A DNA stretch of 64,000 nt, from positions 558,001 to 622,000 of the forward strand of contig NZ_JBHJHP010000001.1 in NCBI RefSeq assembly GCF_042219855.1, in the 5' to 3' direction. Positions 1 through 9,200 of the stretch are shown one piece after another. The DNA comes from JBHJHP01 sp042219855 (GTDB taxonomy: Bacteria > Bacteroidota > Bacteroidia > Bacteroidales > UBA5342). Numbering within the stretch: the first letter of the stretch is position 1; the number at the start of each line of letters is the position of its first letter. The notes beneath the pieces are model-generated. The model did no database searches. It was not told the DNA's origin and saw only the letters and a list, made by a program, of their open reading frames with translations. The position numbers and the translations under genes are program-made.

Positions 1-705
1 GCCCCGGATATGGTTATAAATTTTGTGCCCCTGTTGATCCCAGTCAATTTTACAATCATCCCTGAAAATCTTAGGTGCACTTTTTAATTCTGTTTCATCA
101 GAAAAATATGAACCTTGTGGCTGTGTTTTTACTGTTCCGTCAATAATGCTCTGCACCGTTTCGATGACAAGCTCTGCACCGGTTTCCATCAGCAAATCAT
201 GGAGCTCACCGGCATTCATATCATCTGTAATACTTACGGCCTTTTGTTGAATAATTTCACCCGTATCAATCTTTTCATCAATAAAGAAGGTGGTCACGCC
301 CGATTTTTTTTCTCCGTTCATTACCGCACGGTTGACAGGAGCAGCACCGCGATACTGTGGAAGTAACGAGGCGTGCAGATTAAAGGTTCCGTGTGTGGGT
401 AAAGACCATACTACTTCCGGCAACATTCTGAAGGCCACTACTACCTGAAGATCCGGTTTGAGGGCTCTTAACTGATTCAGAAAATCTTCGGATTTCAGCT
501 TTTCCGGCTGTAAAACAGGTATCTGCTTTGACACAGCATATTTTTTAACGTCAGATTCAATTAACTTCTGGCCTCTTCCTGCAGGTTTATCCGGTACGGT
601 TACAACACCAGCTATATTATACCCGTTCTCAACAAGAGCCTTTAAACTACCCGTAGCAAATTCAGGTGTTCCCATAAATACAATCCTGAAATCTTTCCTG
701 TCCAT
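1..705 (-). CDS. fmt: Methionyl-tRNA formyltransferase, 3' end beyond window
   Basis: Transfers a formyl group from 10-formyl-tetrahydrofolate to the methionine on initiator tRNA, in the cytoplasm. About 235 residues are present and the C-terminal part (tRNA-binding OB-like domain) lies beyond base 1. Seen on translating the minus strand: MGTPEFA near residue 11, and the signature FNLHASLLPQYRGAAP near 108-123, which contains the catalytic Asn and His. The downstream DEKIDTGEII segment supplies the catalytic Asp. The start at 705 gives MDRKDFRIVFMGTPEFA; the usual family N-terminus is MRIVFMGTPEFA, so a few extra residues precede the core. It follows nadK by 13 bases on the same strand, so the two are probably co-transcribed. 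Identification is firm; only the end is missing. Confidence 0.95.
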   Translation of the reverse strand, partial: MDRKDFRIVFMGTPEFATGSLKALVENGYNIAGVVTVPDKPAGRGQKLIESDVKKYAVSKQIPVLQPEKLKSEDFLNQLRALKPDLQVVVAFRMLPEVVWSLPTHGTFNLHASLLPQYRGAAPVNRAVMNGEKKSGVTTFFIDEKIDTGEIIQQKAVSITDDMNAGELHDLLMETGAELVIETVQSIIDGTVKTQPQGSYFSDETELKSAPKIFRDDCKIDWDQQGHKIYNHIRG

Positions 706-718
706 AAAATTGTCTTTT

Positions 719-1603
719 TTAAGATTGATTGCGTTTATCCTGTCCCCATAATAGTTTGTTACGCAATGTTTCGTAAAAGTCGTTGTTTTTGCGTTTGAGA
801 ACATTGATGGTAAAGTCGGCTTTGGTAATCAGAAGTTCTTTGTTGATATCAAAGGCCATGGAATGAGAATCCACAGATACAAGATAGTTTGAGGACCTGG
901 ATTCGATATTAATTTTAATCTTCTGGGCATCCGGTATAACCAGTGGTCTGACGGTAAGACTGTGTGGTGCGAGAGGTGTTAATACCAGGCTGTTGGACTG
1001 GGGCAGGACGATTGGTCCTCCGGCACTCATGCTATAAGCCGTGGAACCGGTAGGTGTAGATATGATTAGTCCATCGGCCCAGTAGGAATTGAGAAACTGA
1101 TCGTCTATAAAAACATGGATGACGATTAACGATGATGTATCGCGCCGCAGAACAGATATGTCATTCAGAGCATAATTGCAATTATCAAATGAATTACAGT
1201 CAGAGTGTAGCTTTATCAGGCCTCTCTTTTCAAGAATGTAATCTCCGCTGATGATATCATCAAGAATTTCATTAATTTCTGCAAGAGTTACATCTGCAAG
1301 AAAACCCAGTCTGCCGGTATTGATCCCTATAATTGGAATCCCTGAATCACCTACCAGTCTTGCCGAACGCAGAAATGTTCCATCACCACCGATGCTGAAT
1401 ACGAAATCGAAAGACTTCAGATCGGCATGCTGATCCAGAATATTGATTTTGGAAGGAAGCTCTATACCATGTTGTTTGACGTCTTCGATAAGAAGTTCTG
1501 AAATTTCAAAATGGATCTCCGCTTTCTGACATTGTCTGATAAACTCTCCAAAGTGTGCCTTATACTCTTCTGTAATTTCTCTTCCAAATAGCGCAATTCT
1601 CAT
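719..1603 (-). CDS. nadK: NAD kinase
   Basis: Phosphorylates NAD to NADP with ATP or polyphosphate; cytoplasmic. At 294 aa it has normal length. The diagnostic GGDGT motif is at residues 72-76, followed by the NTGRLGFLAD segment (about 95-104), ALNDI (about 145-149) and the TPTGSTAYS loop (about 183-191) that contacts the NAD nucleotide. It is the first gene of a minus-strand pair with fmt. The divergent upstream gap (1604-1851) is shared with the first giant lectin/TSP3 gene. A TACATTTG element on the minus strand at 1617-1624 resembles a Bacteroidota -7 box, but it lies so close to the ATG that the leader would be only several bases long, so I do not call it a promoter. Confidence 0.96.
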   Translation of the reverse strand: MRIALFGREITEEYKAHFGEFIRQCQKAEIHFEISELLIEDVKQHGIELPSKINILDQHADLKSFDFVFSIGGDGTFLRSARLVGDSGIPIIGINTGRLGFLADVTLAEINEILDDIISGDYILEKRGLIKLHSDCNSFDNCNYALNDISVLRRDTSSLIVIHVFIDDQFLNSYWADGLIISTPTGSTAYSMSAGGPIVLPQSNSLVLTPLAPHSLTVRPLVIPDAQKIKINIESRSSNYLVSVDSHSMAFDINKELLITKADFTINVLKRKNNDFYETLRNKLLWGQDKRNQS

Positions 1604-1771
1604 ACCTTATTTTTTACAAATGTAAAAAGAATTAAGTGAATCATTTGTAATAGAAGTTTTGAACCATACAAATTAATGATCCGGCCCGGCCTGGTCTGTC
1701 TGTTGTAGATACATGTTAGATTAATATAATATTTACACGTAATGTATTTTAGTATGTTTTTGCTTATTTAT

Positions 1772-1802
1772 TTGGTTTATAAGTTAAAATTATGTTAATT
1801 TG
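1772..1802 (+). promoter_or_regulatory. Bacteroidota-type -33/-7 promoter, copy 1
   Basis: TTG at 1772-1774, exactly 20 bases, then TTAATTTG at 1795-1802 followed by TAC. This matches the Bacteroidota primary-sigma pattern (TTG, 19-21 bases, TAnnTTTG) with one mismatch. The same TTG-N20-TTAATTTG-TAC arrangement lies about 50 bases before the ATG of two paralogues at 6245 and 12238, which strengthens the call. Confidence 0.6.
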
Positions 1803-1851
1803 TACTTATTTGTATTAATTTAAATAAAATATTTAACATAATCTTATAGCA

Positions 1852-4800
1852 ATGAATCCATCCTCACTACTCAAACTCAAGATTTTATTTCTTCTGATAC
1901 TCTGTAATATTCCACTATTCAGTGGTTTTTCACAGGTTGAAGATTTAAGGGTTGCCGGCGATGCTTATTTGACTGATGTCGATATTGCAACGTTAACAGA
2001 AAATTTACAAAATAGTTCAGGTGCTGCCTGGGCTGCTTCGCGTGTTAATCTTAATTACAATTTTAAGATAAATGCAAAGATCTATTTTGGTGACAATGAC
2101 TCCGGTGGAGACGGAGCTGCTTTTGTGCTTCAGAAAACGTCGAATCGTGTTTTTGCTACACAGGCTGGTGGCCTGGGTTACAACGGGATTACTCCTTCAC
2201 TTGCGGTTGAATTTGATACCGATTATAATTCATCTTATGATCCGGTTTCAGGAGATCACATAGCGATCATAAAAAACGGAAAAAGTAACCTGGCTTCTGC
2301 ACATGAAGAATTGGTTGCTGTATCTAATGTTACTCAGATGGAAGATGGGATGTGGCACAGTGTAGAATTTTCATGGAAGGCCACCCAAAAGGAATTTCAG
2401 GTAAAATATGATGCGCAGACGATCAGTTCTGTTAATATTGATTTGATCAATGATGTTTTTGGTGGTGATAATTATGTGTATTTCGGGTTTACAGCATCTA
2501 CAGGTGCTGTATCAAACCTGCAGCAGGTTGAACTGGTAAATGTTGCTACTTCTCATATTAATAATTCTTTACCCTATATGTCAGATATAGATGATATCAG
2601 TACATGTGAGTCCGTTCCGGAGTTGGCATTTACATTTACTGCCAGCGATGATGAAACCCTCCCGTCAAAAATATATCTTGAGGCTTCCTCGTCAAACGAT
2701 ACGCTGGTACGATCAGATCAGATCACATTTACCGGGGATGATACGGTAAAAACAATTCATATTGTACCTGAGCCGGGTCAGTCCGGAGTTGTGGATATTT
2801 CTGTAACAGCTTATGATGCTGATGGTGCATCAGTCAGCAGGACCTTCACGTATACGCTTATTGACTGTGATTATGATAACGATGGTGTGATCAATGAACT
2901 GGATGCCTTCCCGTATGACCCAACTGAAACGGTGGACACGGATAATGACGGTATTGGTAATAATGCGGATACCGACGATGATGGTGATGGATTCCTTGAT
3001 AGTGATGAAACCGATAATGGAACGGATCCTTTAAATGCCGGATCGGTTCCATCCGATAATGACGGAGATAAAATAAGTGATCTCAATGATCCGGATGATG
3101 ACAATGATGGAGTTATAGACACAGCAGATGATTTCCCGATGGATGCATCAGAAAGTGTGGATACGGATAATGATGGCATTGGAAATAATGCGGATTCCGA
3201 TGATGACGGTGACGGATATTCGGATACGGATGAGGCGGCCAATAACACCGATTCTCTGGATGCAGGTTCTGTACCTCCAGATAATGATGGTGATAAGCTT
3301 AGTGATCTGAACGATACTGATGATGATAATGATGGCGTGATAGACACAGCAGATGAATTCCCGCTTGATGCTTCAGAAAGTTTGGATACTGATCATGACG
3401 GCGTGGGAAATAATGCAGATACTGATGACGATGGTGACAGCTATTCTGATGCGGATGAGGCGGCCAATAACACCGATCCTTTGGATGCCGGTTCTGTACC
3501 TCCTGATAATGATGGGGACAAGGTTAGTGATCTGAATGATCCGGATGATGATAACGATGGTGTAATTGATACAGAAGACAAATTCCCGATGGATGCGTCT
3601 GAATCGGTGGACACAGATAACGATGGAGTTGGAAATAATGCAGATACCGATGACGACGGTGACGGCTATTCTGATGCGGATGAGGTGGCTAATAATACCG
3701 ATTCGTTGGATGCCGGTTCTGTGCCTTCTGACAATGATGGAGACAAGGTTAGTGATCTGAATGATCCGGATGATGATAACGATGGTGTAATTGATACAGA
3801 AGATAAATTCCCGATGGATGCGTCTGAATCGGTGGATACAGATAATGATGGTGTAGGAAATAATGCGGATCCGGATGATGACGGTGACGGCTATTCTGAT
3901 GCGGATGAGGCGGCCAATAACACCAATCCGTTGGATGCCGGTTCTGTGCCTTCTGACAATGATGGAGACAAGGTTAGTGATCTGAATGATGCAGATGATG
4001 ATAACGATGGTGTTATTGATACAGAAGATGAATTCCCGATGGATGCGTCTGAGTGGATCGATACGGATAATGACGGTACCGGAAACAATGCCGATACTGA
4101 TGATGACAATGATGGTTATCCCGACGTGGTAGAACTGTCAAATGAAACTGATCCGCTGGATGCAGAATCGGTTCCGGATGATATGGATGGTGATGGAATA
4201 AGTGACAAAGATGATCCGGATGACGATAATGACGGTGTGCTGGATGTTGATGATGCATTTCCGAAGGATCCGACAGAAAGTATAGATACAGATAACGATG
4301 GTATCGGCAATAATGCTGATTTTGATGATGACGGGGACGGTTATACTGATGCTGATGAGCTGGCAAACGATACTAATCCGCTGGATGCAGGTTCTGTGCC
4401 GCCGGATAATGATGGTGATAAGGTGAGCGATCTGAACGATCCGGACGATGATAACGACGGTGTTGGTGATGCGGAGGATAAATTTCCGATGGATGCTTCA
4501 GAATCAACGGATTTTGATAACGATGGAATTGGTGATAATGCTGATCCTGACGACGATAATGATGGTGTGATTGATGCTGAAGATGCATTCCCGTTAGATG
4601 CAGCGGAAAGTGTGGATACGGATAATGATGGTGTAGGAAATAATGCCGATCCGGATGATGATGGTGATGAATATGCCGATACAGATGAGCTGGATAATGG
4701 AACAGATCCATTAAATGCGAATTCAACACCGCCGGATAATGATGGGGACAAGGTAAGTGACCTGAATGATACGGATGACGATAACGATGGTGTTGTTGAT

Positions 4801-5868
4801 ACAGAGGATAAATTCCCGATGGATGCGTCTGAATCGGTGGATACAGATAATGACGGGGTAGGAAACAATGCGGATCCGGATGATGATGGTGATGGTTACG
4901 GTGATGCTGATGAGGTGGCGAATAATACCGATCCGTTGGATGCAGGCTCTGTACCTCCTGATAATGATGGAGACAAGGTTAGTGATCTGAATGATCCGGA
5001 TGACGATAACGATGGTGTGAGTGATGTGGATGATAAATTCCCCATGGATGCCACTGAATCAGAGGATTTTGATAATGATGGGATTGGTAATAATGCTGAT
5101 TCTGACGATGATAATGATGGTGTGAATGATGCCGAAGATGCTTTCCCGCTGGATGCATCAGAAAGTGTGGATACAGATAATGATGGCGTAGGAAACAATG
5201 CTGATCCGGATGATGACGGCGATGGGTACAGCGATGCCGATGAGGTTGCTAACGAAACCAATCCTTTAAATGCAGGCTCTGTGCCTCCTGACAATGATGA
5301 TGATAGGATCAGCGACCTGAATGATCCTGACGACGATAATGATGGTGTGAATGATGCCGAAGATGCTTTCCCGCTGGATGCATCAGAAAGTGTGGATACA
5401 GATAATGATAGCGTAGGAAACAATGCTGATACAGATGATGACGGCGATGGGTATTCTGATACAGATGAGCTGGATAATGGAACAGATCCTCTGGACGCGA
5501 ATTCAACACCGCCGGATAATGATGGTGACAAGGTAAGTGACCTAAATGATTCTGATGATGATAATGATGGTATTCCTGATGATGAAGATCCGACTCCTTA
5601 TGGCACAGCAGATGCAGTTAAGTCGGCATCACTACTTAAGGCGAATATATATCCATCTGTTGGACATGGAATAGCAACCATTAATGTCGACAACGGTCAG
5701 GGCTATACAGTTACAGTTTATGGCTTAAGTGGTCGAATAATTTGTCAAATTGATGATTGTTCGGGTAAGCAAAAGCTGGATATAAGTGATCAGGCAGCAG
5801 GAGTGTATATCATAAGAATAGCTCAGGATTCCAGGCAGGTTGCAAATCTGAAGCTTATGAAACAATAA
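1852..5868 (+). CDS. Giant secreted L-type lectin / TSP3-repeat protein, T9SS cargo (paralogue 1)
   Basis: A 1338-aa predicted surface protein. A Sec signal peptide (about 1-28, ending FSGFSQ) leads to an L-type (legume-like) lectin domain at about 30-235. The lectin call rests on GDGAAFVLQ, GGLGYNGITPSLAVEFDT with its acidic metal-site residues, DHIAI and the YFGFTASTG strand. An Ig/cadherin-like spacer (about 240-338) follows. From about residue 340 to 1250 come TSP3-type Asp-rich calcium-binding repeats: I count 11 full units of about 75 residues plus two shortened ones. The last ~75 residues (NIYPSVGHG start, KLMKQ end) are a T9SS type A sorting domain, so the protein should cross the outer membrane and be anchored or released there. 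Ligand and role are unknown; adhesion or glycan binding is inferred. It has its own promoter and a hairpin terminator at 5890-5920. Confidence 0.88.
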   Translation: MNPSSLLKLKILFLLILCNIPLFSGFSQVEDLRVAGDAYLTDVDIATLTENLQNSSGAAWAASRVNLNYNFKINAKIYFGDNDSGGDGAAFVLQKTSNRVFATQAGGLGYNGITPSLAVEFDTDYNSSYDPVSGDHIAIIKNGKSNLASAHEELVAVSNVTQMEDGMWHSVEFSWKATQKEFQVKYDAQTISSVNIDLINDVFGGDNYVYFGFTASTGAVSNLQQVELVNVATSHINNSLPYMSDIDDISTCESVPELAFTFTASDDETLPSKIYLEASSSNDTLVRSDQITFTGDDTVKTIHIVPEPGQSGVVDISVTAYDADGASVSRTFTYTLIDCDYDNDGVINELDAFPYDPTETVDTDNDGIGNNADTDDDGDGFLDSDETDNGTDPLNAGSVPSDNDGDKISDLNDPDDDNDGVIDTADDFPMDASESVDTDNDGIGNNADSDDDGDGYSDTDEAANNTDSLDAGSVPPDNDGDKLSDLNDTDDDNDGVIDTADEFPLDASESLDTDHDGVGNNADTDDDGDSYSDADEAANNTDPLDAGSVPPDNDGDKVSDLNDPDDDNDGVIDTEDKFPMDASESVDTDNDGVGNNADTDDDGDGYSDADEVANNTDSLDAGSVPSDNDGDKVSDLNDPDDDNDGVIDTEDKFPMDASESVDTDNDGVGNNADPDDDGDGYSDADEAANNTNPLDAGSVPSDNDGDKVSDLNDADDDNDGVIDTEDEFPMDASEWIDTDNDGTGNNADTDDDNDGYPDVVELSNETDPLDAESVPDDMDGDGISDKDDPDDDNDGVLDVDDAFPKDPTESIDTDNDGIGNNADFDDDGDGYTDADELANDTNPLDAGSVPPDNDGDKVSDLNDPDDDNDGVGDAEDKFPMDASESTDFDNDGIGDNADPDDDNDGVIDAEDAFPLDAAESVDTDNDGVGNNADPDDDGDEYADTDELDNGTDPLNANSTPPDNDGDKVSDLNDTDDDNDGVVDTEDKFPMDASESVDTDNDGVGNNADPDDDGDGYGDADEVANNTDPLDAGSVPPDNDGDKVSDLNDPDDDNDGVSDVDDKFPMDATESEDFDNDGIGNNADSDDDNDGVNDAEDAFPLDASESVDTDNDGVGNNADPDDDGDGYSDADEVANETNPLNAGSVPPDNDDDRISDLNDPDDDNDGVNDAEDAFPLDASESVDTDNDSVGNNADTDDDGDGYSDTDELDNGTDPLDANSTPPDNDGDKVSDLNDSDDDNDGIPDDEDPTPYGTADAVKSASLLKANIYPSVGHGIATINVDNGQGYTVTVYGLSGRIICQIDDCSGKQKLDISDQAAGVYIIRIAQDSRQVANLKLMKQ
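2869..5604 (+). repeat. TSP3-coding 225-bp tandem repeat array 1
   Basis: In-frame units of about 225 bp (75 codons) built from DNDGDK, SDLND, DDDNDG, FPMDASES, DTDNDG, GNNAD and TDPLDAGS blocks. There are about 11 full units and two shortened ones (near 4510-4590 and 5060-5140) that skip the DGDGYSDADE...GSVPP half. Units here are more diverged from each other than those in the other three arrays. Confidence 0.85.
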
Positions 5869-5889
5869 ACAAAAACGTTCTCATTAGAA

Positions 5890-5920
5890 GGGAGGTGCAA
5901 TAAAGTGCCTCCCTTTTTTT
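5890..5920 (+). terminator. Rho-independent terminator of paralogue 1
   Basis: GGGAGGTGC at 5890-5898 pairs with GTGCCTCCC at 5905-5913 (nine pairs, two of them G-T), followed by seven T. It begins 21 bases after the stop codon. Confidence 0.85.
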
Positions 5921-6163
5921 ATGCCTGGATGGTTTCCTGTCCAAAAGCTTTATAATATGTGAGTCTTATTTATTAGTGTTCTGCTTATTTGAAAAGATGC
6001 CTGTGGGTCTAAAATTGCAATCAAAAAAAATAGATGTAAAAAACGAAACCGCAGGGCTAAATATTAAATGTTAAAATAATATTAATAATTGCGTCCTGGG
6101 CGATGTTTTAAAGCGGTAATATTAATAATATATTAAGAAAAGTAATTTTAAAGTTAATAATAC

Positions 6164-6194
6164 TTGTTATTAATATTAATTATATGTTAATTTG
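6164..6194 (+). promoter_or_regulatory. Bacteroidota-type -33/-7 promoter, copy 2
   Basis: TTG at 6164-6166, 20 bases, TTAATTTG at 6187-6194, then TACGTATTGAAGTTAAG. The whole leader down to the ATG at 6245 is nearly identical to that of 12238. Confidence 0.65.
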
Positions 6195-6244
6195 TACGTA
6201 TTGAAGTTAAGTTTGTAAATGTTAAATAATAAAATCTCAAGGTT

Positions 6245-9200
6245 ATGAAAAAAGATTTACGTTTTAAAGCATACATGGTTTTAAGTATGCTTTTTGTTTT
6301 GGTATTGTTTACAACAAGCCTGAAAGCACAGGTTGATGTTGCTGTTATTGATCCGGATCTTCCTGATAAAGAAATGCTGGTCAATAGTCTGCAATCAGGC
6401 ATTTTAGTAGAATTTCTCGATAATAGTGAAGAGGTAATGAATTCAATTTCAAAAATTGTTATGAAATATGAATCTATTTCATCTTTAAATGTCTTTACAC
6501 ATGGTGCTCCCGGGATGATTTTTACAACAAGTTCAGTTTTAAATACTGAAAACGTTGCAAAAGCTGATGATGTATCTGAATGGAAAAATCATTTTAGTTC
6601 AAATGGTATTATAAATTTATTTGGATGTGATGTTGCAAACGGTGTAAAAGGTGAAGCTTTTGTAAATTTATTAAATGATAAAACCGGTCTTGCAGTCTTT
6701 GCCTCAAATGATAAAACCGGGAGTTTTTCATTAGGAGGTAACTGGAAGCTTGAATATGGTACAGGAAAAAAGGAAAATTATTCTATTCTGAAAGAAGGAA
6801 TAGAAATGTATAGGCATTTGCTTTACAAAGTGTTCGTTAGAGGTGGTAGTGGACTTTATGATTTTGCCAGCTCAATACATACTTTTTATAATTCGATATC
6901 CGGTGTAAGCTCAGTGATTATCAATGATAGTCAATCAAAAATTACAAATCTTGACGGGTATGATTTAGCATGGATTGTTACTCCATATTCAGCTTTAACT
7001 ACAGCTGAGATTAGTGAACTAAGGGCACTTCTTGAAAGAGGAGGACGAATAATCTGGATAGGTGAACATTCCGGATTTTCTGCACAGAATACATTTGTTA
7101 CAAATGCCGTAAGCGCTTTAGGGGGCCACTTATCAATCAAAAATGAAATGTTGAATTCTGGTGGTGTAACCTTATCAGCAGGGGTAGAGTTTGATTCAAA
7201 CATTGATTTATTATCCGGCGTCAATTACTTAAGCAGTAATGCTGCTTCAACCATCAATATTGGAGGAGATGCCAGAGTGCTTTGTAAGATTAAAGAAGAT
7301 CCTTCAAAAATATTTATTGCACAGGAGTACTTGTATAATGGTGACATTATTGCCTGGGCCGATGTTAACTGGGGATCTTTAACTACATCTACAAGTAACG
7401 GAAAATTTTTTTACAACGCTCTAGTATTGGCTGGTGATCGAATAAGTAACCTGGAGAAAGCGGTGCTTACTACAACTGAAGCATATTCAATTTCTGGTTC
7501 CTCAGCTATGTCTGGTGGAAACATTATTGATGACAAAGGTTCAACCATTACGGAAAGAGGTATTTGCTGGAGTTCATCCAATACAACGCCAACCGTAAGC
7601 GATTCAAAAGTTACTGATTCAAATGGCGGAACTGGATCATTCAGTTTACAGGTAGCAGGATTAAGTCTAAATACAACATATTATGTTAGGTCTTATGCAA
7701 TAAATGATAATGGTACTGCCTATGGTAACGTGATCTATTTTACGACACCTGCCATACAAAATACTTCTCCAACAGCAGTTGCTGATAATTACACTTGTCA
7801 GGTTGGTTCAACAATATATGGTAAAGTTACTGATAATGATTTTGATGATGATGGAGATGCAATATCAGCAACTATAGTAACGAAACCCAGTTATCATAAT
7901 GGTACATTTACTTTAAATTCAGATGGATCATTTACATATTCACAAAATGGTACCGTTGCACCGTCTGACTTCTTCTCTTATTATCTTTCTGATGGGAAGT
8001 CTATTTCATCTACCGTTAGTGTTAGTATTAATCTTTTTGTACCTCAAAATGCACCAATTGGTGGGAATGGCTCTGTTAATGCAGTTGCTGACGAAGCCTA
8101 TTCTTTCAAGGCCGCAGATTTTACCTTTAGCGATGCTGACGGACATACCTTTAATGGAATCAAGGTAGTTTCGTTGCCGGGTTCAGGCGCTTTAAAATAT
8201 AATGGATTGCCTGTATCTGCCGGAGCAAACTGTAATGTTATATCAAATCTGTCGTTTACAGGTTCGTCAACCATCACATTTACATTCAAGGTTATTGACT
8301 CTTCGGGAGAGGAAAGTGATGCTAGCTATACTATGACCATTAATGTTGAAACACCTCTGGATTGTTCAGAATTCAATGTGAACGACCTGACGTTAAGTGG
8401 TGATGCATCCATTTCCGGCAATGTAGTAACATTGACTGAAGATGCCGGAGGTCAGACCGGTTCGGTCTGGGGAATTTCAAGGATTGATTTAACTCAGAAT
8501 TTCAGGATCACGTCAAAAGTATTTCTGGGAAATAATGAGAATGGTGCTGATGGAATTGCATTTGTGATTCAAAAATTATCGTCCAATGCCGGTTCTACAG
8601 GTGGTGGTTTAGGATATGGTGGAATTGATCCTTCTTTAGCTGTAGAATTTGATACGTACAATAATGGTAGCGCTGATCCAATGTCAAATGATCATATTGC
8701 AATTGTTAAAAATGGTCAGGCCGGAATCGCCAGTGCGCATAATGAGTATGCCTCAGCTTATGATGCCGGCCAATTGGAAGATGGAGCATGGCATGATTTT
8801 GTTGTTGAATGGAATGCATCCGCAAGGGCATTTAAAGTAACATTTGAAAATAGTGTATTATTTGATGTTACGATCGATCTTGTAAATAGTATATTCTCAG
8901 GTGACACCTATGCTTACTGGGGTTTTACCGGTGCAACAGGTGGTTCTACAAATCTGCAGCAGGTAGAAATTGTTGAGTATTGTATTACCAAGATAGTAAA
9001 TACCAATCCGGTAATTTCGGAATTGACAGATGTGAATGATTGTACATCAGAACCAGGTGTTTCAGTTGATTTTACGGTTACAGATAATGAATCTCTTCCT
9101 GAAAAAATGACAATTGAAGTGAGTTCTTCAAATCAGAGTCTGGTTAAGGATTCCAGGTTAATTGTATCAGGTTTAACTTCTTCTAGATCACTGGAAATAA

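Larger units (their letters stand above)
5869..6244 (+). other. Intergenic spacer: terminator, paralogous spacer block, promoter
   Basis: No gene. It holds the terminator of the upstream gene (5890-5920), a block at about 5975-6016 that is recognisably similar to 11974-12014 in the next spacer, a very AT-rich stretch, and the promoter at 6164-6194. The 60 bases before the ATG are almost the same as those before 12238. The spacer was evidently copied together with the genes. Confidence 0.7.

Noticed and set aside
115..366. 83-aa plus-strand ORF
   Set aside because: It lies antisense to the well-supported fmt coding sequence, with no family resemblance.
1604..1851. TACATTTG at 1617-1624 as the nadK promoter
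   Set aside because: It would leave a leader of only several bases and there is no TTG at the right distance.
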